62,588 nucleotides of DNA, taken from the NCBI GenBank assembly GCA_015066815.1, contig SVNR01000009.1, positions 1-62,588 of the forward strand, in the 5' to 3' direction. Below, piece by piece: positions 32,852 to 40,909 of the stretch. The notes beneath the pieces were generated by a model, which was not told the origin of the DNA, ran no database searches, and saw only the letters and a program-made list of their open reading frames with translations. Positions within the stretch are counted from its first letter, which is position 1, and every line of letters starts with the position of its first letter. Position numbers and translations under genes: made by a program. The stretch is from Ruminococcus sp. (lineage in GTDB: Bacteria > Bacillota > Clostridia > Oscillospirales > Ruminococcaceae).

Positions 32852-34162
32852 ATGAAACTTAAAAGAGTGACCAGCGGAATTGCAGCGGCAGTTATGATGG
32901 CAGGAGTGATTACAGGATGTGGTTCTTCTTCAGATAATCCGGGTAGCTCTGCAGGTGGCAATGCAAATGCAGGCGGTGACCAAAAGGATGTTACACTTAC
33001 TCTGTGGAGTATTTCTACAGAGAGCGATTCTTTTCACAGTGCATATGAACAGGCGATCAAGGATTTTGAAAGCTCACACGAGGGCGTTAAGGTAGTTCAC
33101 GAAACGTTTGAAAACGAATCTTACAAAACAAAGATAAAATCAGCCGTAGCAGCAAACGAGCTTCCTGATGTATTCTATACATGGGCAGGCGGTTTTTCTC
33201 AGTCCTTTGTTGATTCAGGAAAGGTTATGCAGCTCGACAGTTATTATGAGAATTATAAGGACGAAATCTCAGAGGCTGCACTTTCTAATATAATCTATGA
33301 CGGAAAACTTTATGGTTCTGTTATATGCACTCCTGTTTCTGTTATGTGGTACAATCAGAAAATCTTCAGTGAAAACGGACTTGAAGCACCGGAAACATGG
33401 GATGAGTTTGAAAACGTATGCAGGACTCTCAGAGAAAACGGAATAGATCCTATTGCAACAAGTGCCAAGGATAAGTGGGTTCTTGCTATGCTACACGACG
33501 GACTTACACTCAAGTCAGTCGGTGCGGATAAGCTTCAGAAGACTCTTCTCAAGCAGGGAGGATCTTATTCTGATCCGGACTTCCTTGTATCAGCTGAAAA
33601 AATCAAGGAGCTTGCTGATATGGAAGCGTTTATCGGCGGTGCAGCAGCTCTTTCCAACGACGAGGCGAGTGCTGAATTCTATAGCGGAAATGCAGCTATG
33701 TACTTTACCGGAAGCTGGATGGGTGGCTCGATAATGACAGATGCTGAAAATCCTTCTGATTTTTCTGTTGCTCCGATCCCGGTTATAAACTCTTCAAACG
33801 CAAAACTTACAGATTTTATGGGCGGTGGTTCGGATTCACTCATGGTTGCCGCATCAACAAAAGAGGCAGATCTCTCAGCGGCTCTTGCTTTTGAGATAAC
33901 AAAGGGTGTTTCAAAGTACGGATATCTTTCCGGTGCCGGAATTCCTGCATGGAAGGTTACATATGATGACTCGGAGGTTCCTGAGCTTACAAAGAAGGTT
34001 GCGGAGTACGCAAACAACGCTACTTCGTTTACTCTCTGGTTTGACACTCTTATGGAATCCGAGGATGCAGGTGAATACCTTTCCCTTCTTCAGAAGCTGT
34101 ACCTTGGCTCACTTACACCTGAAGAATTCCAGGCAGAGATGGCTGCACAGCTTGAAAAATAA
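32852..34162 (+). CDS. sugar ABC transporter substrate-binding lipoprotein
   Basis: A 436-residue extracellular solute-binding protein of family 1. The signal peptide ends in a lipobox (GVITGC, Cys ~24), followed by a Ser/Gly linker. The mature part starts with VTLTLWSISTESDSF and has the family-1 features PDVFYTWAGGF, WYNQKIFSENGL and FTGSWMGG. AGGAGG lies 11 nt upstream. Codons are of the highly expressed type, unlike the permeases. The ligand is probably an oligosaccharide, but it cannot be named. A stem-loop separates it from the permease genes. Confidence 0.92.
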   Translation: MKLKRVTSGIAAAVMMAGVITGCGSSSDNPGSSAGGNANAGGDQKDVTLTLWSISTESDSFHSAYEQAIKDFESSHEGVKVVHETFENESYKTKIKSAVAANELPDVFYTWAGGFSQSFVDSGKVMQLDSYYENYKDEISEAALSNIIYDGKLYGSVICTPVSVMWYNQKIFSENGLEAPETWDEFENVCRTLRENGIDPIATSAKDKWVLAMLHDGLTLKSVGADKLQKTLLKQGGSYSDPDFLVSAEKIKELADMEAFIGGAAALSNDEASAEFYSGNAAMYFTGSWMGGSIMTDAENPSDFSVAPIPVINSSNAKLTDFMGGGSDSLMVAASTKEADLSAALAFEITKGVSKYGYLSGAGIPAWKVTYDDSEVPELTKKVAEYANNATSFTLWFDTLMESEDAGEYLSLLQKLYLGSLTPEEFQAEMAAQLEK

Positions 34163-34211
34163 TTTTTTTCGGTTTTTCTTTTCTTTTAATCTCCTTAATA
34201 TTATTATAACT

Positions 34212-34238
34212 ACTGACCGGTTGAAAAAATCGGTCAGT
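34212..34238 (+). other. stem-loop between binding-protein and permease genes
   Basis: ACTGACCG pairs perfectly with CGGTCAGT over an 11-nt loop. No T-run follows, so it more likely protects the upstream mRNA or limits read-through, a usual device to make more binding protein than permease. Confidence 0.5.
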
Positions 34239-34258
34239 ACTATAATGTATAAAGGATG

Positions 34259-34292
34259 ATAGTGAACGCCAAAGAGATTTGTCGTTTAGTAT
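34259..34292. repeat. weak solo side hairpin of the dispersed repeat
   Basis: ATAGTGAACG (34259-34268) pairs with CGTTTAGTAT (34283-34292) at 8 of 10 positions; there is no core next to it. Confidence 0.35.
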
Positions 34293-34318
34293 AAAAATTT
34301 AGTAAAGGCAGGTTCAGT

Positions 34319-35212
34319 ATGGATAGTATACGTAAAAACAAACTGGCGATAACTTTATTTATGTTACCTGCAGTTGTTCTGTTTACAGGCATCATTATTG
34401 TTCCGATTATTATGTCGTTTATTTACAGCTTTCAGGAATGGAACGGTATAACGGATCCGGAGTTTATAGGATTAAATAATTATATTGAGCTTTTTACAAG
34501 CAAATCAGCAGGTTTTCCGAAAACTATTCTGAACGCTCTGCTGCTTGCTGTTTTGTCGGTGTTCATACAGCTTCCTTTGTCGCTCGGACTGGCTCTTCTG
34601 ATATCAAGAGGGATAAAGGGAGAACGCTTCTTCATGACGGTGTTTTTTATTCCTGTTCTTATGTCAACGGTTGTTATCGGTCAGCTTTGGCTGAAAATCT
34701 ACAATCCGAGATATGGTATCCTGAACGTTATTCTTGATACACTTGGCTTTGATGCTCTTGCACAGACAGCATGGCTTGGTGATTCAAAAACAGCACTGCT
34801 TGCAGTTTTTATACCTAACCTCTGGCAGTATGTCGGATATCATATGCTTCTCCTGTATGCAGGTATAAAAAGCGTTTCTCCTGATGTTATAGAAGCAGCG
34901 CGAATAGATGGCGCTACAGATATGCAGATAAACACTAAGATTATAATTCCGCTTCTTAAGCCGGTTATTAAGATATGTGTTATATTTGCTGTGACTGGTT
35001 CACTTAAGGCTTTTGACCTTATATATGTACTTACAAACGGCGGGCCTGATCATGCAAGTGAAGTGCCGAGTACACTCATGGTAAATATGATATTTGGTGA
35101 AAGCAGATATGGATTCGGAAGTGCGATAGCGGTTCTGATCATTTTCTTATGCTTCTTCTTTGCGATTGTTATCAAGAAGGCTATAAAGACGGAGGACTAT
35201 GATGAAAAATAA
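34319..35212 (+). CDS. sugar ABC transporter permease (MalF type)
   Basis: A 297-residue inner-membrane subunit with six predicted helices and the EAA loop VIEAARIDGATDMQINTKIIIP, where the ATPase docks. It pairs with the following permease, overlapping it by 14 bp. The start ATG follows AAAGGCAGG about 8 nt upstream. No ATPase gene is in the cluster, so it probably uses a shared MsmK/UgpC-type ATPase encoded elsewhere. Confidence 0.92.
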   Translation: MDSIRKNKLAITLFMLPAVVLFTGIIIVPIIMSFIYSFQEWNGITDPEFIGLNNYIELFTSKSAGFPKTILNALLLAVLSVFIQLPLSLGLALLISRGIKGERFFMTVFFIPVLMSTVVIGQLWLKIYNPRYGILNVILDTLGFDALAQTAWLGDSKTALLAVFIPNLWQYVGYHMLLLYAGIKSVSPDVIEAARIDGATDMQINTKIIIPLLKPVIKICVIFAVTGSLKAFDLIYVLTNGGPDHASEVPSTLMVNMIFGESRYGFGSAIAVLIIFLCFFFAIVIKKAIKTEDYDEK

Positions 35213-36104
35213 TATAATATCTGATGAAGCTGTTATAAGCAGCAAAAGTTTCGGAAGCAGTAAGCGTCTTCTGAAAAAGATGAAGGGCAGAAAACCGGTT
35301 TTTACCTATATAATACTTGCGTTCTGGACTGTGATATGTGTATTTCCGCTATACTGGATGTTTACTTTTTCACTTAAGGATAACAAAGAAATATTTGGTG
35401 AAAACGTTCTGGGATTGCCTAAAAACTGGCTTTTTTCAAACTATGCGGATGCAATGAGGGTTGGAAATATGGCACTGTATTTTAAAAACAGCGGTATTGT
35501 AACCGGTCTTACAATACTTCTTACAGTGTTCTGTGCGATGATGGCTTGTTATGCACTTACAAGAATGAAGTGGAAGGGAAGAGATTTTGTAAACAATATT
35601 TTTATGCTCGGTCTTACAGTTCCTATCCATGCGGCGCTTCTGCCTGTTTTTATTATGCTCAGATCCTTGAAAATGACAAACTCATATCAGGCGCTTATAA
35701 TTCCGTATTCGGCATTTGCTCTTGCGATGGCAATAATGATTTTCGGGAGCTTTATGGTAAACATTCCGGAGGAGCTTGAAGAATCAGCGTGTCTTGACGG
35801 CTGCGGAACATTCGGTATATTTTTCCGTATTATTCTGCCTCTGATGAGACCGGCTGTTTCTACGGTTGCTATATTTACTTTCCTTCAGGCATGGAACGAG
35901 CTTATGTTTGCTGTTATTTTTATCAGCGACTCGAAGTACAGAACGCTTCCGGTAGGTATAAACACGTTTTTTGGTTCATATACGACAAAATGGGGTCCGA
36001 TAGGAGCGGCTCTTGTAATAGCAACATTTCCGACGCTTATTGTCTATGCTTTTATAAGCAGAAAAATCCAGGAAAGTCTTATTGCAGGGGCAATAAAAGG
36101 ATAA
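35199..36104 (+). CDS. carbohydrate ABC transporter permease (MalG type)
   Basis: A 301-residue partner permease with six membrane helices after a ~35-residue cytosolic N-terminus. Its EAA motif reads LEESACLDGCGTFGIFFRIILP. The C-terminus ends QESLIAGAIKG, the classic MalG-type ending. The start overlaps the upstream gene, with GGAGG just before it. A terminator (36139-36178) closes the operon. Confidence 0.92.
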   Translation: MMKNNIISDEAVISSKSFGSSKRLLKKMKGRKPVFTYIILAFWTVICVFPLYWMFTFSLKDNKEIFGENVLGLPKNWLFSNYADAMRVGNMALYFKNSGIVTGLTILLTVFCAMMACYALTRMKWKGRDFVNNIFMLGLTVPIHAALLPVFIMLRSLKMTNSYQALIIPYSAFALAMAIMIFGSFMVNIPEELEESACLDGCGTFGIFFRIILPLMRPAVSTVAIFTFLQAWNELMFAVIFISDSKYRTLPVGINTFFGSYTTKWGPIGAALVIATFPTLIVYAFISRKIQESLIAGAIKG

Positions 36105-36138
36105 GTGCTATATGCTTATGCAGGTTAAAGTTTTTTAT

Positions 36139-36178
36139 AAAAATATTCTTGCTTTATGTTGTAAAAGAATATTTTTTT
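36139..36178 (+). terminator. terminator of the sugar ABC operon
   Basis: AAAAATATTCTT (36139-36150) pairs with 36165-36176 and is followed by T-residues. Confidence 0.65.
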
Positions 36179-36221
36179 AGAGGCAGGTTATTAATCTAAA
36201 ATACAAAAATGCAATAAAAAC

Positions 36222-36264
36222 GGCAGTGTACAGAAATAAGAAAATTTTTGTACACTGCCTTTAT
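36222..36264. terminator. second hairpin downstream of the ABC operon
   Basis: GGCAGTGTAC (36222-36231) pairs perfectly with 36250-36259 and is followed by TTTATTGTTT. It could act as a back-up terminator. Confidence 0.55.
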
Positions 36265-36305
36265 TGTTTCTTTTGAATAATAGAGAATAAAAATTTTTCA
36301 GGGTA

Positions 36306-36440
36306 ATTATAGTGAACGTCAAAATAAATTTGACTTTCACTATAATTATTTTATTTATATTGCCTTGCACATCCGATGACTGCGTCATCTCCGTGCAGAT
36401 CGGCTAATAGTAAACGCAATTTATTTATTGCGTTTACTAT
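36306..36440 (+). repeat. dispersed hairpin repeat, copy F (most complete)
   Basis: Three hairpins in a row. Left: ATTATAGTGAA with GTCAAA, pairing to TTTGAC and TTCACTATAAT (36306-36346). Core: TGCAC (36366) to GTGCA (36397) with inner GATGAC/GTCATC and loop TGC. Right: a 14-bp perfect stem (36407-36420 with 36427-36440, arm ATAGTAAACGCAAT). This copy defines the element. Confidence 0.85.
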
Positions 36441-36522
36441 AGTTGTTGGTTTCTTTTTAAAACAAGGGATTTTTGATAAGAATAAACTGTACATATCAGT
36501 ATAGTCCGGGTGGTGTAAAAAT

Positions 36523-36553
36523 ATCAGGCGTATGCTTTTCACATACGCCTGAT
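36523..36553 (-). terminator. terminator of the YhaN/YhaO operon
   Basis: A 12-bp perfect stem (36523-36534 with 36542-36553) and 7-nt loop, with a T-run on the minus strand after it. Confidence 0.75.
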
Positions 36554-36567
36554 AATGGCTTTACTCA

Positions 36568-39228
36568 TTATTGGTTCATTGATATCATATTGATGTTTTC
36601 TATAGGTATCTGTTCCTGAGAAACTATACTTGATATCTGATTCTGGTTACTGAAAATAATTATCTGGGAATTTTCTGAGTATTTTATAAGGAACTTCAGA
36701 AGCTGTGCAGCTTTTTGTTCATTAAACCTTATAAAAATATCATCAAGTATTACAGGATAATTCATTTTTTGTGCTGTTATTTCAGAAACTGCAAGTCTGA
36801 GAGAGAAGTAGATCTGATCACATGTTGATTTGCTTATAGTTTCAAAGTTGACAGGATTTCCGGTTTTATCCTTGACAACAATTCTGCCGCCTTTGATAGA
36901 TATTGAAGAGTATTTCCCTTTTGTAAGCTCTGCGAGGATTTCTGAGGTTCTTCTTGCAACAGAAGGGGCATACTTTTCTCTTATTTCATAAAGCGAATCG
37001 TTATATGTATCAATAGCTATCTTGACAGAACGCATTTTGATTTCGAGAGCTTCTATCTCGCTTTCAAGTATGGCTATCTTTTTTTCAAGATTTGCAACAC
37101 ACTTGCTGTCGTTATACTGAATCTTCATTGAAGTTATGGTACTGATGTACTGATCCTGTATGCTGGAGATTTTTTCGAACGAGTCGATAGAAAGCTGTTT
37201 TAACTGCGAGTATTCTTCCTGAGAAAGCTTAAGGATTTTTTTGTCCTTTGAAGCTTTTTTGACTTTTTCCGTAAGAATTCTCATTCTGTTCTGATTTTCT
37301 GCCTTTACAGCATTGCGCTTTTCCTTATCTCCGATAATGTAGAGCGTGTTGCTGAGCTTTTCTTCCTCTTCAAGAAGCTCTATGTTTTCTGCAATGAATT
37401 TTTCGGCTTCATTATAGTCTGAAAAGTCCTGTATAGGGGAGATCGATGAGATCACATCTGCTTCCATATCCTTTATTTGTGAGTCCCTGATTGATATTTT
37501 TTGTTCGATCTCGGATATTTCGTTTCTGAGACTGAAGAACTTCGGATCAAGAGATGAGAATTTCTTTTCAGACTTTTCTTTTGAGTTCATGTACTCTTCA
37601 AGATTTTTTTCGGCTTCTTTAATTTCATCAGAAAGTGAATCAAGCTGGCTCTTCAGGAGGCTGCTTTGGTTTTTCGCTTCTTCAAGCTGTTTTTTTGCTG
37701 AAGAAATTTTTCTGAGATACTTTTCACGTTCTTCATTGCACTGGTTTTTGAGGTTTCTGAGAGCAATCTGCGAAGAAAAAAGTTCGGTTTCATTAACACG
37801 GCCGTATTTTTTTACGGTTTTTTCTTTGCCTATTTTTGAGAATATCGCATACATGCATGACAGCATCCCCAGGGAGATGATTACTACCATAACGATATTT
37901 GTTATAAAAATTATAAGTGCTAAAGCAAGGATAATAAGTATAACACATGCCAACACAAGGTTTTTACTTTTCTTAACCGGTTCCATATCGACCATCTGAC
38001 TTGAATTATGCATGCGATCTTCGGCGAGGTCTATTTTGTTGTTGGATATTTCTTCGTGACGGGTAAGATCAAGCTCTGCAGTTTCAAGTTCAAAACGCGC
38101 CTGAGAAACAAGCTCTTTTGCTTTGGCTTCTTCATCTTGTTTTTCTTTGTACTGGATCTTCAGACTGCTCAGAGTGTCGCTTGTCTGTTCAATAAGCTTC
38201 TGGTTGTCAATAACGTTCTGCAGGGCAGCGGGATTGTCGTTAGGGGTGTATTTTCCAAGCTCGACCTGCATGTTTTTGATTTTTTGATTATCTGCGTCCT
38301 GTTGTTTTCTGAACTCGCAGATCTTGTTGTATTTTTCTACAGTCTTGTGAAAAACCTTTCTGTTGTCATTGATACGGTTTTTCTTAAGTATTGCGTTAAG
38401 CTCGTTATATCTGTCAGATGTTGAAACAAGGTTTTGCTCGTTGTTCATCTGACTATGGAGTGAGTCGAGTTCAAAAAGCATATCCTGTATTTCGAGATTG
38501 GTTTTGATTATCTGATGCTTACTTGTTTCTGCCTGAAATTCACTCTGCAGTTTATTGCAGTCATTCTGAAGCTTAAGCTTTGATTTTTCAGTTTCAGATG
38601 CAGTCCTGAGTTCATCCTTGAGATTATCAAGCTGCTCTTTCTTTTCTGCAAGTATAAAAGCCATACTGCTTTCATCGTTGGAGTCGAAGTACTTGTTCAG
38701 CTTTCCGGCAACATCAGATACGGATGTTTTCTCAGACGCTGTTGTGATCAGATTTGACAGCATGGAAGACATTATCTCTGTATGCGAAGTCTGCATCATC
38801 GATAAACCTGCGGATTCGTTTATATATGCATTTCTCCAGAAAATATCCTTGTTTACTTTGAAGAGATGTTCACCTGGTTTTACATTGAAGGCAAGCTCTT
38901 CAGACGTGTCAGCAGTTTTGTTGATAAGCTTTATTTTGTCTTTTTTATGTCTTCCCGAGTCAAAGATTCTTTCGAGTACAAACTCTTCATCCTTGTATTC
39001 GAAAACAAGAGAACCGCACATATCGGCTCCGTCATCAGGAAGATACTTTTCTCTGATGTCTTCTCTGTATCTGTTTACCGTACCATAAAGCATTATTATG
39101 ATAAAGTCAACTACTGCTGTTTTGTCTGCTTCGTTAAAGCCATACAGAAAGTTCATACTGTCGCTTATAGTAAGATCGAGGTCTTTTATATTTCCGAACC
39201 TTTCTATATGCAGCTCTTTAATTTTCAT
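36568..39228 (-). CDS. YhaN/Rad50-like AAA protein with membrane segment
   Basis: An 886-residue SMC/Rad50-type protein: N-terminal ATP-binding half (KELHIERFGNIKDLDL), long coiled coils (~180-400 and ~490-740), a central hydrophobic pair of helices (about 425-465, LVLACVILIILALAL), and a C-terminal half with Walker B VILDDIF. The family is YhaN, which pairs with the YhaO phosphoesterase as SbcC does with SbcD. The nucleotide site is altered: the P-loop reads GFNEADKT where GPNEAGKS/T is usual, and the signature reads ISKSTCDQ instead of LSxGTxDQ. It overlaps the partner gene by 11 bp. Confidence 0.85.
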   Translation of the reverse strand: MKIKELHIERFGNIKDLDLTISDSMNFLYGFNEADKTAVVDFIIIMLYGTVNRYREDIREKYLPDDGADMCGSLVFEYKDEEFVLERIFDSGRHKKDKIKLINKTADTSEELAFNVKPGEHLFKVNKDIFWRNAYINESAGLSMMQTSHTEIMSSMLSNLITTASEKTSVSDVAGKLNKYFDSNDESSMAFILAEKKEQLDNLKDELRTASETEKSKLKLQNDCNKLQSEFQAETSKHQIIKTNLEIQDMLFELDSLHSQMNNEQNLVSTSDRYNELNAILKKNRINDNRKVFHKTVEKYNKICEFRKQQDADNQKIKNMQVELGKYTPNDNPAALQNVIDNQKLIEQTSDTLSSLKIQYKEKQDEEAKAKELVSQARFELETAELDLTRHEEISNNKIDLAEDRMHNSSQMVDMEPVKKSKNLVLACVILIILALALIIFITNIVMVVIISLGMLSCMYAIFSKIGKEKTVKKYGRVNETELFSSQIALRNLKNQCNEEREKYLRKISSAKKQLEEAKNQSSLLKSQLDSLSDEIKEAEKNLEEYMNSKEKSEKKFSSLDPKFFSLRNEISEIEQKISIRDSQIKDMEADVISSISPIQDFSDYNEAEKFIAENIELLEEEEKLSNTLYIIGDKEKRNAVKAENQNRMRILTEKVKKASKDKKILKLSQEEYSQLKQLSIDSFEKISSIQDQYISTITSMKIQYNDSKCVANLEKKIAILESEIEALEIKMRSVKIAIDTYNDSLYEIREKYAPSVARRTSEILAELTKGKYSSISIKGGRIVVKDKTGNPVNFETISKSTCDQIYFSLRLAVSEITAQKMNYPVILDDIFIRFNEQKAAQLLKFLIKYSENSQIIIFSNQNQISSIVSQEQIPIENINMISMNQ

Positions 39229-40357
39229 AGAAACTTACCTCTCTGTCAAAAGCTTTCAGTCCGATATAGAGTGCTTTTTCATGCATTTCTTTTTCTGCTT
39301 CATTCTCACACGCGTTTATTTTAGCAAGCATTTTTTTAACAAAGATTCCCTTAAGTGAAAAATCGGAAGAAAGTATTTTTATGTCAGTATCCGGGGTGGA
39401 TTGGTTTATTACAGAAACATAGTACAGTGTATCCTGAAGCTCTGTTGTTATAGATTTTCTGCTTGGAAGAAAACCTTCAGGAGTTTTTCCGGTAAGGGTT
39501 ATTTTGTAGAGATTATCCTGATACTCAGCACCATACAACGTTTCAAGCTTGTTGATTATGGATTTTGCAATTCCTGAGTTGGAAGTGAGTGATGTTATAT
39601 CAAAGCTTACGTTTTCATATAGTCTGCTGCTTGTCGGGAAAAAAGCAAGCTCAGTACGATGTTTGTAAACATATCCTGTATACACACCTTTTTTTCCTGT
39701 TTCGTCAAAGCCGTTTCCATCAGGAGTTCCGGAGTATGCATATGTTGTATTTCCTGCTTTGGCTAACGGTGTTGCAGAGTGTATATGACCGAGGGCAACG
39801 TAGTCAAAACGGGAGTTTTCAAGTTCGTTTATGGTGACGGGATTGTATTTGCTGCTCTGGTTGTTTGTAACAAGATCTCCATGATAGATAAGAATGTTTA
39901 TCATATCGTCATCAGGTACATTGAGTTCACTGCCGCTGCTTTCCTGATAGCTTCCAAGGAAAGAAGAACCGCACAGACGGAGATTTTTCTTTGGAAATTC
40001 GATTGTGGAGAATTTTTTGAAGAATATTGAAACGTTTGGCGACCAGTCGTCATCGCTGTATGGCGAGTCCACAGCAAAGTAATCGTGGTTTCCGGCAACT
40101 ATTGCAACGATAGTGTCCGGTATAGCGGCAAACATACTTTTTACAGCTGTAAGTGTCTGAGAGTCAATGTGGTTGCTGTCAAACAGATCTCCGGCAATAA
40201 TCAGAAGCTCGATGCCCTGCTGTAAGCACATCATAGTTATACGGTTTAGTGTATTGAGTACCTCTGCCCGTCTGCTTTTTGACTTGTTTTTCAGAAACGA
40301 AAGTTCCGCACCGATATGTAAATCTGAACAGTGCAGAATTTTTATTTTGTTATTCAT
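39218..40357 (-). CDS. YhaO/SbcD-like metallophosphoesterase
   Basis: A 379-residue DNA-repair-exonuclease-type phosphoesterase from the ATG at 40357 (AAAGGAG upstream; 14 extra codons precede it in frame). All metal-site motifs are present: CSDLHIG (~10-16), AGDLFDSN, VAGNHDYF and ALGHIHS. The C-terminal third is the capping domain. It is the first gene of the leftward pair with the Rad50-like protein, so the catalytic subunit looks intact while the ATPase partner looks altered. The complex is expected to process DNA ends. Confidence 0.88.
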   Translation of the reverse strand: MNNKIKILHCSDLHIGAELSFLKNKSKSRRAEVLNTLNRITMMCLQQGIELLIIAGDLFDSNHIDSQTLTAVKSMFAAIPDTIVAIVAGNHDYFAVDSPYSDDDWSPNVSIFFKKFSTIEFPKKNLRLCGSSFLGSYQESSGSELNVPDDDMINILIYHGDLVTNNQSSKYNPVTINELENSRFDYVALGHIHSATPLAKAGNTTYAYSGTPDGNGFDETGKKGVYTGYVYKHRTELAFFPTSSRLYENVSFDITSLTSNSGIAKSIINKLETLYGAEYQDNLYKITLTGKTPEGFLPSRKSITTELQDTLYYVSVINQSTPDTDIKILSSDFSLKGIFVKKMLAKINACENEAEKEMHEKALYIGLKAFDREVSFYEN

Positions 40358-40428
40358 CTTGAACCAATACTCCTTTAAGAAGCCGTGTAAAAAAAACAAC
40401 GGTTTCTAAAATTATACTTAAAAGTCTG

Positions 40429-40506
40429 TATAATGTAAACGAAAAAAATTTGTTTACTATCTAGCCGATTTGCACGTTGCCTACGAAGTAAGCGGATGTG
40501 CAGGGG
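40429..40506 (-). repeat. dispersed hairpin repeat, copy G
   Basis: A side hairpin (TAATGTAAACGAAA with TTTGTTTACTAT, about 40431-40460) is followed by the core in reverse orientation: TGCAC (40471) to GTGCA (40502), 32 nt. The inner stem pairs fully only on the minus strand (one U-G wobble), which suggests that strand is the RNA-forming one. The remainder of 40507-40820 is AT-rich with nothing else recognised. Confidence 0.75.
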
Positions 40507-40823
40507 GAAAATAATTATTACTCTAATTATAGCATGTATTTAACTTAAAGTAAAGCTATTCCAAATGATATAAAGACTAAAAAGTTGAGTTGATAAATGG
40601 CTAAAACGACGGTATTTTACCTAAATTAATGTTTTGTACAGAAGATTTGGTTGTATAAACATACAGAATTGTATAAAAATGTTTTTTAAAAAAGGAAATT
40701 ATCACATTCGGACGGTGTTTTTTAATAAAACTATATTTAATATTCTTAAAAATATAAGCTACTATTATTAATTTTACTTTTTAAAGTTTTTTCGTTCACT
40801 ATATTTTTTGTTTTCTCAGGTTC

Positions 40824-40852
40824 TTGTAAACATTCAAAATAAATGTTATAAT
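40824..40852 (+). promoter_or_regulatory. promoter of the recJ operon
   Basis: TTGTAA (40824-40829), 17 nt, TATAAT (40847-40852). Confidence 0.75.
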
Positions 40853-40909
40853 ATAAGGATAAGAAAAACCAAAAATGAATGATGAAAACAGGAGAAGCAG
40901 TTTAAAGTT

